DNA of 64,000 nucleotides. It comes from Empedobacter brevis_A. GTDB lineage: Bacteria > Bacteroidota > Bacteroidia > Flavobacteriales > Weeksellaceae. Shown piece after piece: positions 7,232 to 15,538 of the stretch (position 1 is its first letter; every line of letters begins with the position of its first letter). The notes below the pieces were generated by a model that worked only from the letters and a program-made list of their open reading frames with translations, was not told the DNA's origin and did no database searches. The translations under genes and the position numbers were made by a program. The stretch is from the NCBI RefSeq assembly GCF_965118635.1, contig NZ_CBCPHV010000003.1, forward strand, positions 310,001-374,000. Reading direction: 5' to 3'.

Positions 7232-9237
7232 GATGATAAATTTTTATAAGCTTCTTCAACCGAATAAACGGGGATTTGACAAGTATAATTTTCGCAAATA
7301 TGAATGGATGTTTTATTTTCGATGAATCGATTTTGAGTGATTTCTAAATTCTTGGTTTTTGAAGCAACAAAAATTGCATTCGGAACATAAAATTGTTGAA
7401 TTTGTTTCGAGAATTCTAATGCATTTTCTCCAACAATTACAATTTCCTTGAACGGATAACTGAAGTTTAAATACAATTGAATCCAATTTGCAAAACCAGT
7501 TGGATAATCGTGAATTTTTTCATCGATATTGGTTAGCATTTGCTTTGCTTGCTCGATGTATTTTTCTTGATTGAGAATTTTACCTAATTTGAATAAATTA
7601 TTTGCCATCACAGAATTGGAAGATGAAATAACATTGTCATAAATTTCAAATGTTTCGTTAACCAAAGGTGTGTCGTAATGCGATTTGTACGCAAACATTT
7701 TATTCTTGTGATTATAAAATTGATTAAAAACTTCTTCTGTTAAAGTTTGAGCAGTTTCTAAATAATGTATTTCTGAAGTTACTTCATAAAGTTTGATTAA
7801 GGCTTCAATCATTAATGCATAATCGTCTAGAAATCCTGGAATTGTTGTTTGGTTATCTTTATAATTTCTGAACAAAATTTCTCCATTCCATTGATTTTCT
7901 AAAATAAAATTGGTTGCGTTTTTAGCTAAATCAAGATATTCATCATTTTCGAAAGTAAGATAAGCATCGCACAAACCTTTTATGGTTAGCGCATTCCAAG
8001 AAGTTAATACTTTTTCGTCGCGATGCGGTTTTATACGTTGTTCACGAATTGGAAGAAGCATTTTTTTCCATTCAGTAACTTTAGTATGAAGTTCTTCTAT
8101 TGTAATATGATGTTTTGTAGCAAAATCTTCATTGTCTGTTAATCGCATTAAAATCATATTTCCATGTTCCCATTCTCCAAATTGATTAACATTATAATAT
8201 TGCTGAAATAACTCAAAATCATCTTTCAGAATTGTTTGTAATTCCTCAGATTTCCAAACATAATATTTTCCTTCTTCACCTTCGGAATCAGCATCAATAG
8301 CAGAATAAAAAACATTTTCTGGAGAAAGTATTTCATCTTTTAACCAATTAATTGTTTCCTCAACAATTGTTTTGTATTCCTCTTCACCAAAAACTTTACA
8401 AGCATTAGAATATAGAGAAAGCAATTGTCCGTTATCGTAAAGCATTTTTTCAAAATGAGGAACTTTCCAATATGAATCTACCGAATATCGAGCAAAACCA
8501 CCTTTTAGTTGATCGTAAGTCCCACCAAAAGCCATTCGATCTAATGTGATTTTGGTTTGAATCAAACAGTTTTCATTTTTTGTTTGTGAACCATAACGCA
8601 AAATTGTTTCCCAAGCATTTGGTAACATAAATTTTGGTGCACGATTAAAACCTCCCCATTCATCATCGAATTGTTGTTGCCAAAATTCAAACGTTTCATC
8701 AATTTTATCTTTTGAAAAATTTGAAGAAGATTTCAATTCGATTGTTTCCATTTTAGTCAAACCATCAGCAAGTGAATTTACATATTCCATTGTTTTGGTT
8801 GGATTGTGATGATACAAATGATGAATATTTTCTAACAATTCGATCCACTGAGCTTTTGGGAAATAAGTTCCGCCATAAAATGGTCGACCATCTGGTAAGG
8901 CAAAAACATTTAACGGCCATCCGCCAGATTGATGTATCAATTGAGAAACATTCATATACAAAGCATCTAAATCAGGGCGTTCTTCACGATCAATTTTAAT
9001 GCAAACAAAATAATCGTTCATTATTTTTGCGACTTCATGATCTTCAAACGATTGATGTTCCATCACGTGGCACCAGTGACATGCAGAATATCCAATAGAA
9101 ATTAATAGAGGTTTATCGACTTCTTTTGCATACTTTAAAACATCATCACTCCAACTTTGCCACCACACAGGATTATTTTCATGTTGTTTTAGATATGGGC
9201 TTGTTGCTGATTTTAGATTATTTTGTTGAAAATTCAT
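7228..9237 (-). CDS. Thioredoxin-domain protein of the YyaL/SSP411 family
   Basis: A 669-residue cytosolic protein of the DUF255 family. Residues 1-160 form a thioredoxin-like domain with the family motif SACHWCHVME (Cys53 and Cys56) followed by the conserved DREERPD and QSGGWP blocks. The rest resembles an (alpha/alpha)6 barrel related to cellobiose epimerases and carries the conserved DADSEGEEGKYYVW. The function is not settled; human SPATA20 is a homologue. It heads the minus-strand operon, and its TGA overlaps the ATG of the HEAT-repeat gene. The full family length is present. Confidence 0.88.
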   Translation of the reverse strand: MNFQQNNLKSATSPYLKQHENNPVWWQSWSDDVLKYAKEVDKPLLISIGYSACHWCHVMEHQSFEDHEVAKIMNDYFVCIKIDREERPDLDALYMNVSQLIHQSGGWPLNVFALPDGRPFYGGTYFPKAQWIELLENIHHLYHHNPTKTMEYVNSLADGLTKMETIELKSSSNFSKDKIDETFEFWQQQFDDEWGGFNRAPKFMLPNAWETILRYGSQTKNENCLIQTKITLDRMAFGGTYDQLKGGFARYSVDSYWKVPHFEKMLYDNGQLLSLYSNACKVFGEEEYKTIVEETINWLKDEILSPENVFYSAIDADSEGEEGKYYVWKSEELQTILKDDFELFQQYYNVNQFGEWEHGNMILMRLTDNEDFATKHHITIEELHTKVTEWKKMLLPIREQRIKPHRDEKVLTSWNALTIKGLCDAYLTFENDEYLDLAKNATNFILENQWNGEILFRNYKDNQTTIPGFLDDYALMIEALIKLYEVTSEIHYLETAQTLTEEVFNQFYNHKNKMFAYKSHYDTPLVNETFEIYDNVISSSNSVMANNLFKLGKILNQEKYIEQAKQMLTNIDEKIHDYPTGFANWIQLYLNFSYPFKEIVIVGENALEFSKQIQQFYVPNAIFVASKTKNLEITQNRFIENKTSIHICENYTCQIPVYSVEEAYKNLSS

Positions 9238-9313
9238 GATTCTTATTTGGAAATTTAAAGTTCGTACAAATTTTGTGGATGAAAAATTATATTTTCGAGA
9301 AAAATTAATTTAA

Positions 9314-10813
9314 ATGAACGTTTACGAGTATATTTCTATAGGAGCATATATGGCTTTGATGATTGGGATTGGAATTTATTCTTACAGGAAATCAACAAGT
9401 AATTCCGAAGATTTCTTAATTGGAGGAAGAAAAATGGGAGCAGCTGTTACAGCGCTTTCTGCAGGAGCCGCAGATATGAGTGGTTGGCTGTTGATGGGAG
9501 TTCCAGGAGCTATGTATTTTACAGGATTGTCGAGTGCATGGATAGCAATTGGCTTAACGACAGGGTGTTTTCTTAACTATATTTTTGTAGCACCTCGTTT
9601 ACGTATTTACACAGAAATTGCTCAAAATTCAATTACTCTGCCCGTTTTTTTTGAAAATCGTTTTAAAGATAAATCTCGTTTATTGCGAATTGTTTCTTCT
9701 ATATTAATCTTAGTATTTTTTACCTTATATACATCTGCAGGAATGGTTTCTGGAGGAAAGTTATTCGAATCTGCTTTTGGATTAGATTATATGACTGGAC
9801 TTTGGATGACAAGTTTAGTCGTTGTGCTGTATACTTTCTTAGGAGGTTTCTTAGCTGTAAGTTTAACAGATTTTGTACAAGGAACTATTATGGTTTTAGC
9901 CTTAGTAATTGTTCCGATTGTAGCTATAACTGAAATTGGTGGAGTAGGAGAAACGTTCTCTTTGATTAATGATAAAGGGGATAAATATTTAGATTTATTT
10001 AAAGGCACAACAACTATCAGTATTTTATCTTTAATGGCATGGGGATTAGGTTATTGTGGACAACCACATATTTTAGTTCGATTTATGGCAATTGGTAACC
10101 CAAAGGATTTAGCAAAAGCAAGAAACATTGGGATTACTTGGATGATTTTTACAGTTGGAGGAGCTTTGTTAGTAGGATTAGTAGGAATTGCATATTTAAT
10201 GAAATATGATCATGGTACAATGTTAACATTTGATAATTCTAAAACAGAAGCAGAAACAATATTCATTTATTTTTCTCGTGTTTTGTTTCATCCATTAGTA
10301 GGAGGATTCTTATTATCAGCAATTTTAGCTGCAGTAATGAGTACTATTTCTTCTCAATTATTAGTAACATCAAGTTCATTAACAGAAGATATCTACAAAG
10401 CATTTTTAAATAAAAAAGCAACATCAAAACAATTGTTAACAGCAAGTCGTTTATCGGTTTTAATTGTCGCAGTTATTGCTGTTCTATTATCTTTAACGCC
10501 AAAAGATTCTATCTTAAACTTAGTCGGGAATGCTTGGGCTGGTTTCGGATCTGCTTTTGGACCAGTGATTCTTTTCTCACTTTTCTGGAAAAAAACTTCT
10601 TGGCAAGGTGCATTAGCAGGTATGCTAGCAGGAGGAATTGTTGTATTAGCTTGGGTTTATGCAAACCATGATTATAAAGATTGGTACGAAATGATTCCAG
10701 GATTTATTTCTTCGGTTGTCGCTATTTATGTAGTTTCTTTATTAACTCAAAAACCGAATCAAGAGATTGATAAAGAGTTTGATGAAATGAAATCAATTTT
10801 GAAAGATAATTAG
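9314..10813 (+). CDS. putP: Sodium/proline symporter
   Basis: A 499-residue SSS-family transporter with about 13 membrane helices. The N-terminal block FLIGGRKMGAAVTALSAGAA followed by DMSGWLLMGVPG (near 36-68) is the PutP-type sodium- and proline-binding region, which separates it from other solute:sodium symporters. The GYCGQPHILVRFMA block in the middle also fits PutP. It imports proline using the sodium gradient. The gene is divergent from the yyaL-like gene (76 bp apart), monocistronic, and followed by a clear terminator. No putA is in the window. Confidence 0.9.
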   Translation: MNVYEYISIGAYMALMIGIGIYSYRKSTSNSEDFLIGGRKMGAAVTALSAGAADMSGWLLMGVPGAMYFTGLSSAWIAIGLTTGCFLNYIFVAPRLRIYTEIAQNSITLPVFFENRFKDKSRLLRIVSSILILVFFTLYTSAGMVSGGKLFESAFGLDYMTGLWMTSLVVVLYTFLGGFLAVSLTDFVQGTIMVLALVIVPIVAITEIGGVGETFSLINDKGDKYLDLFKGTTTISILSLMAWGLGYCGQPHILVRFMAIGNPKDLAKARNIGITWMIFTVGGALLVGLVGIAYLMKYDHGTMLTFDNSKTEAETIFIYFSRVLFHPLVGGFLLSAILAAVMSTISSQLLVTSSSLTEDIYKAFLNKKATSKQLLTASRLSVLIVAVIAVLLSLTPKDSILNLVGNAWAGFGSAFGPVILFSLFWKKTSWQGALAGMLAGGIVVLAWVYANHDYKDWYEMIPGFISSVVAIYVVSLLTQKPNQEIDKEFDEMKSILKDN

Positions 10814-10850
10814 CATTGTATTATAGGAATATCAATAAAATATAAAAATT

Positions 10851-10876
10851 AGGTAGACATTTGTCTACCTTTTTTA
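10851..10876 (+). terminator. putP terminator
   Basis: A 9-bp perfect inverted repeat (10851-10859 with 10862-10870) with a very small loop is followed by a T-run, 38 bp after the putP stop. Confidence 0.8.
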
Positions 10877-10917
10877 TTGATGAAAATATGAATTTAATAT
10901 TAGAATGTTAAAACTTT

Positions 10918-10943
10918 AAACTTCAACAATTGTTGATAAGTTT
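10918..10943. promoter_or_regulatory. Operator-like palindrome upstream of mutL
   Basis: The 14-bp perfect palindrome TCAACAATTGTTGA (10923-10936) sits inside wider complementary arms AAACTT (10918-10923) and AAGTTT (10938-10943). There is no T-run, so it is not a terminator. It lies about 40 bp before the -7 box of mutL, where a regulator could bind. Confidence 0.35.
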
Positions 10944-10981
10944 CACTTGTAGAGAATATGGTCAAAAGGGAGATTTGTTTG

Positions 10982-10989
10982 TATATTTG
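10982..10989 (+). promoter_or_regulatory. -7 box of the mutL operon
   Basis: TATATTTG matches the phylum consensus exactly. It predicts a leader of about 45 nt before the ATG at 11041. No TTG is found at the normal -33 distance. Confidence 0.5.
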
Positions 10990-11040
10990 TAAAGTTTGAT
11001 TAAAAAAATAGTCAAATACTAAATCAATTTATACGAAAAG

Positions 11041-12825
11041 ATGAACGATATTATCCAATTACTGCCAGATCACGTAGCCAATCAAATAGCTGCAGGAGAA
11101 GTTGTACAACGACCAGCTTCTGTGATAAAAGAGTTAATTGAAAATGCGGTGGATTCTGGTGCAACTTCTATTCAAATTATCGTAAAAGATGCAGGAAGAA
11201 GTTTAATTCAAGTAATTGATAATGGTTCGGGAATGAGTGTGACAGATGTTCGAATGGCTTTTGAACGTCACGCAACTTCTAAAATTAGAACAACAGAGGA
11301 TATTTATAATATCCATACAAAAGGTTTTCGTGGAGAAGCCTTGGCTTCTATTGCTGCGGTGGCACAAGTAGAAACCAAAACGAGAAGAGAACAAGATGAG
11401 ATAGGTTCGCAATTGGTGATAGAAGGTGGAGAAGTTCGCAATCAAGATCCTGTGGTTTGTTCAGTAGGAACATCTATTTCGGTTAAAAATCTTTTCTATA
11501 ATGTACCAGCTCGTCGTAATTTCTTAAAATCAAATCAAGTCGAGTTTCGTCATATTCAAGATGAATTTCAACGTGTTTCGATGGCGCACGAAAATATTAG
11601 TTTCTTTTTACATCACAATGATGCTGAAGTTTATCATTTGAAAGCAGGAAATTTAAAGCAACGTATTGCTCAAATTTTTGGAAAAAAACTAAGCTCTCAA
11701 ATTATTTCAGTTGAAGAAGATACAGAAATTGTAAAAATAAAAGGTTTTGTAGGAAAGCCAGATGCCGCTAAAAAGTCTCGCGGAGAACAATTTTTCTTTG
11801 TAAACAACAGATTTATCAGAAGTGGATATTTACACAATGCAATTGTAGATGCTTTCGAGAGTTTGTTGCCTGCGGGGTATAATCCATCTTATTTTTTGTA
11901 TTTAGAAATAGATCCATCTAAAATTGATATCAATATTCATCCAACAAAAACTGAAATAAAGTTTGAAGATGAAGCCTTGATTTTTACAATTCTTAGAGCT
12001 GCAATAAAACATGCTTTAGGACAGTTTAATGTAATTCCTTCGTTAGATTTTGAACAGGATCCGAACTGGGCTTTCATTCCTTCTGCAACAGAAGATACAG
12101 AAATTAAAATGCCAGAGATTAGCGTTGATTCTAGTTTCAATCCTTTCGAACATCAACAAACAAGATCTCCAAAACCATCTGATATTCGAGCGAATATGGA
12201 TTTTTATAAAGATGCTGTTGAGTTGGAAATCGAGAATAATCATGCTCATCAATTGTTTGAATCTGAAGATTTTCAAGATAGTTTTGAAGTCATTCAATGG
12301 ATGAATCAATATTTGGTTGTTGAATATCGTGGCGAATTGTTAATCATTGATCAGCATAGAGCCCATCAAAAAATATTATTCGAAAAGTTTATTCATTCAA
12401 ATAACGGAAGTGCTTTGGTACAACAAATGCTTTTCCCAATCGAATTAGAGCTTTCTCCAAACGATCGCCAAAAATTAATTAACGTAGAACATCAATTGTT
12501 AAGTTTTGGTTTTGATATTTCGTTGGAAGAAGAAATTATTCAAATCAATGCAATTCCTGTAGATGTACAACAAGAAGATGTTGTTTCGATATTTATGGAT
12601 TTTATAGAAGAGTTAGAATACCAAGAATCAATTGAATTAGATAATACTTTTGCGAAAATATTAGCAAAAAATGCAGCCGTTAAGAAAGGAATTTCATTAA
12701 AAGCGGAGCAAATGCAAACTTTGGTAGAAGAATTGCTAAGATTACCAAATCCAAATTATACGCCGTATGGACGTCCAATTTTTGTACAAATGAATACGGC
12801 AGATATCAAAAAAACATTACAATAA
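11041..12825 (+). CDS. mutL: DNA mismatch repair protein MutL
   Basis: A 594-residue GHKL ATPase that links MutS to downstream repair. The N-terminal domain is intact: Glu31 and Asn35 in ELIENAVDSGA, DNGSG at 60-64, GFRGEAL at 95-101. A linker (about 330-400) joins the C-terminal dimerisation domain. There the endonuclease motif reads DQHRAHQKILFE at 437-448: the fourth residue is Arg, and the Glu at position 7 (Glu468 in Bacillus subtilis) is Gln443. The usual CPHGRP reads TPYGRP at 574-579. It heads a dense operon with two rhomboid genes and a phosphatase; the next gene starts 3 bp after the stop. Confidence 0.96.
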   Translation: MNDIIQLLPDHVANQIAAGEVVQRPASVIKELIENAVDSGATSIQIIVKDAGRSLIQVIDNGSGMSVTDVRMAFERHATSKIRTTEDIYNIHTKGFRGEALASIAAVAQVETKTRREQDEIGSQLVIEGGEVRNQDPVVCSVGTSISVKNLFYNVPARRNFLKSNQVEFRHIQDEFQRVSMAHENISFFLHHNDAEVYHLKAGNLKQRIAQIFGKKLSSQIISVEEDTEIVKIKGFVGKPDAAKKSRGEQFFFVNNRFIRSGYLHNAIVDAFESLLPAGYNPSYFLYLEIDPSKIDINIHPTKTEIKFEDEALIFTILRAAIKHALGQFNVIPSLDFEQDPNWAFIPSATEDTEIKMPEISVDSSFNPFEHQQTRSPKPSDIRANMDFYKDAVELEIENNHAHQLFESEDFQDSFEVIQWMNQYLVVEYRGELLIIDQHRAHQKILFEKFIHSNNGSALVQQMLFPIELELSPNDRQKLINVEHQLLSFGFDISLEEEIIQINAIPVDVQQEDVVSIFMDFIEELEYQESIELDNTFAKILAKNAAVKKGISLKAEQMQTLVEELLRLPNPNYTPYGRPIFVQMNTADIKKTLQ

Positions 12826-12828
12826 AAG

Positions 12829-13572
12829 ATGAGACAATCTATACCACCAGTTACCAAGAATTTACTTATTATTAATGGTTTATTCTTTTTTGCTACGTTT
12901 GTTTTTATGCAGACTAGGCAAATCGATTTGAGAGTGATTTTAGGTGCTTTTTATCCGGAATCTCCCAACTTCAAATTTTGGCAAATTTTGACGCATATGT
13001 TTATGCACGCAGATTTCTCGCATATATTGTTTAATATGTTTGCCTTGTGGATGTTTGGTTCTGTTGTTGAGCAAACTTTTGGTCCAAAGAAATTTTTGAC
13101 AATGTATTTATTAGCTGGTTTAGGTGGTTTTATATTGTTTAATGCAGTTAATTATTTTCAGATAGAGCAGTTAAAAGAAGCTATTCAAGCACAAGGAATA
13201 GGTTTAATTCAAATTTATGAAGCTGCAAAATTGAGTGCGGAAGGAACTTATCATCCTAATTCAATTATTTTAAGTAATCAAGCAGCATCAGAACTTTTAG
13301 TTAATTATATAACGCCAATGGTTGGTGCTTCTGGAGCGATTTATGGATTATTATTGGCTTTTGCAGTATTGTATCCGAACGAAAAATTAATGTTAATCTT
13401 TTTCCCTGTTCCTGTAAAAGCGAAATATTTTATTCCAGTAATGGTTTTAATCGAATTTTATTTAGGTTACCAAAACATAGGAAATGTGGCGCATTTTGCT
13501 CATTTGGGAGGAGGTTTAATCGGTTTCTTATTAGCAAGATATTGGAAAAAGAATTTATATAGACGAAATTAA
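12829..13572 (+). CDS. Rhomboid-family intramembrane serine protease (first of two)
   Basis: A 247-residue polytopic membrane protease. The catalytic Ser168 lies in GASGAIYG and His225 in AHFAHLGG. The oxyanion-hole Asn69 is in HILFNMFALWMFG, and the preceding HMFMHADFSH is also typical. A loop of about 40 residues (115-157) between helices is longer than in GlpG. Substrates are unknown. It sits 3 bp after mutL and 3 bp before the second rhomboid gene, an arrangement I believe is common in flavobacteria (recollection, not checked). Confidence 0.92.
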   Translation: MRQSIPPVTKNLLIINGLFFFATFVFMQTRQIDLRVILGAFYPESPNFKFWQILTHMFMHADFSHILFNMFALWMFGSVVEQTFGPKKFLTMYLLAGLGGFILFNAVNYFQIEQLKEAIQAQGIGLIQIYEAAKLSAEGTYHPNSIILSNQAASELLVNYITPMVGASGAIYGLLLAFAVLYPNEKLMLIFFPVPVKAKYFIPVMVLIEFYLGYQNIGNVAHFAHLGGGLIGFLLARYWKKNLYRRN

Positions 13573-13575
13573 AGA

Positions 13576-14463
13576 ATGGCAAATAACATCTTAGACGATT
13601 TAAAATTAAAATATTCATCAGGAAATAGCGCAACAAAACTAATTTATATAAATGTTGTGGTATTTTTTACCTTATTAATTATTGATTTTGTTTTACGTAC
13701 AATAGCAAATTCAATTTTTACAACAACAGGTTTGTTTGCATTATCTTCATTTAACGATTTGTTGTTGCAACCATGGCAAATCCTGACCTATTCTTGGTTA
13801 CATGGAAATCTTTTCCATTTGATAATGAATATGGTTTTGCTATATTTTGTAGGACAAATGTTTTTACAACAATTTCAGAATAGGAATTTAGTCACATTCT
13901 ATATTTTTGGAGGAATTGCGGGTGGAATTTTCTTTTTATTGTTTCAGAATGTTTTCAGTTATTCACACCTGTTAGTTGGTGCTTCGGCAGCGATTTATGC
14001 AATCTTTTTCGCAATGATTTCGTATAATCCCAAAATGCCAGTTCGTTTGTTATTAATTCCAACTTCATTTCCATTGTTGTATGTTGGTTATGTATTTATT
14101 GCGTTCGATGTTTATAACATTATAGCAGATCAAAATGCAGGCGGTAGCATTTCTCATTTAGGAGGAGCTATTTTTGGTTATCTTTACATGAAACAATTTG
14201 AAAAAGGAAATGATTTCTTAGGTAAATTTATTTTCAAAGTAGAAACATTATTTACTAAAAAAGAGAAATCAACTTTCAAAACATATAAAAATAATTCTTC
14301 AACTTCTTCGCGATCAAATATACCGAAAAATGATTACGATTTTAATCATCAAAAAGTTGAAAAACAAAAGAAAATTGACGTAATTTTAGATAAGATTTCT
14401 CGTTCTGGTTACGAGAGTTTGTCCAAAGAAGAAAAAGACTTTCTATTTAGAGAAGGTAGATAA
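13576..14463 (+). CDS. Rhomboid-family protein (second of two) with a C-terminal tail
   Basis: 295 residues. Six membrane helices occupy roughly 20-205. The presumed catalytic Ser137 is in GASAA, where most rhomboids have GASG, and the His is His194 in SISHLGG; Asn85 is in HLIMNMVLLY. A hydrophilic tail (206-295) contains a Ser/Asn-rich linker and ends in a helical segment (KIDVILDKISRSGYESLSKE) typical of Bacteroidota rhomboids. Ser and His are kept, so activity is plausible despite Gly to Ala. The stop is 1 bp from the next start. Confidence 0.88.
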   Translation: MANNILDDLKLKYSSGNSATKLIYINVVVFFTLLIIDFVLRTIANSIFTTTGLFALSSFNDLLLQPWQILTYSWLHGNLFHLIMNMVLLYFVGQMFLQQFQNRNLVTFYIFGGIAGGIFFLLFQNVFSYSHLLVGASAAIYAIFFAMISYNPKMPVRLLLIPTSFPLLYVGYVFIAFDVYNIIADQNAGGSISHLGGAIFGYLYMKQFEKGNDFLGKFIFKVETLFTKKEKSTFKTYKNNSSTSSRSNIPKNDYDFNHQKVEKQKKIDVILDKISRSGYESLSKEEKDFLFREGR

Positions 14464-14464
14464 A

Positions 14465-15505
14465 ATGAGTATCATCAGTAAGTTTAAACTAAATTATTTC
14501 AATCGTTTAGTACTAACAATCAATATTGTGTTTTTGTTGGTAGCTTATTGTGTGTACTTAAATAAAATTTTCACGCCTACAGAAATTCCATATTTTAACT
14601 TTATTTCTATAGGATTTCCTATCTTATTTACATTTGGAGCGCTATTTTTAGTGTATTGGTTATTTGTAAGTTGGCGGCACTTTTTATTAGTTTTAATTCT
14701 TTCTGCCGGATTATTTTATCCAATTTATCTTTCATATCCTATTGTGCAATTCAATAAAGTGCAAGATCAAAAAGCAGATTTATCAATCTTAACTTATAAC
14801 ACACATGGCTTTAAAGACGAAGGAACAAAAGAACTTCTGATTAAGAATAAAGCTGATATTATGATGCTTCAAGAAGCGTATGAAGGCCAACAAAAAAGTT
14901 TGAAAAATAAAGAATTCAAAAATTATTATTCTGAATTTTATGGTTTATTAACTATTTATAGTAAATATCCGATTATTCAAACTAAAAAAATAACGCCCGA
15001 TGATAATGAAGATTTAAATGGATTAGCAGCTTATGCTGATATCGATTTAGGTAATGACACGATTCGTGTGATAAATGTTTATCTCGAACCGATGTATATT
15101 GATAAAGCATTGGTGAAAGATATTATTCAATCTGATGATTCAAGAACTGCTGAAATTTCTAGTCGAAAAGTTGAATTAAAATTGGTTCAAGGAATGCAAA
15201 AACACCAAAAACAATTGGAAGCAATTATTCCTTATATCACATCTTCTCGTCATCCAGTTATTTTAGGAACAGATCTTAATTCGACACCTGTTTCATATGA
15301 ATATGAAAAATTAAAAAAATATCTTCAGGATTCTTATATTGAAGTAGGAAAGGGAAATGCGACAACTTTTCATGGATTTAAATTTCCGATTAGAATTGAT
15401 TATTTATTTCATTCTAAATCATTTAAACCTATTGAAGCACATGTTATTCGAAAAAAATTCTCTGATCATTATCCAGTAGTTGTAAAATATAAAATTTCAG
15501 AATAA
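14465..15505 (+). CDS. Membrane-anchored endonuclease/exonuclease/phosphatase (EEP) family protein
   Basis: A 346-residue protein with three N-terminal membrane helices (about 15-100), then an EEP domain: LTYNTHGF near 112 (metal-binding Asn), MLQEA near 134, GTDLNSTP near 269, and the C-terminal SDHYPVVVKY with the catalytic Asp-His. The domain should face the periplasm. Family members cleave phosphodiester or phosphomonoester bonds in nucleic acids or lipids; the substrate is not known. It starts 1 bp after the second rhomboid gene, as the last of the tightly packed mutL cluster. Confidence 0.85.
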   Translation: MSIISKFKLNYFNRLVLTINIVFLLVAYCVYLNKIFTPTEIPYFNFISIGFPILFTFGALFLVYWLFVSWRHFLLVLILSAGLFYPIYLSYPIVQFNKVQDQKADLSILTYNTHGFKDEGTKELLIKNKADIMMLQEAYEGQQKSLKNKEFKNYYSEFYGLLTIYSKYPIIQTKKITPDDNEDLNGLAAYADIDLGNDTIRVINVYLEPMYIDKALVKDIIQSDDSRTAEISSRKVELKLVQGMQKHQKQLEAIIPYITSSRHPVILGTDLNSTPVSYEYEKLKKYLQDSYIEVGKGNATTFHGFKFPIRIDYLFHSKSFKPIEAHVIRKKFSDHYPVVVKYKISE

Positions 15506-15538
15506 ATTTTTCCTATATTTATTCTATAATCAATCAAA

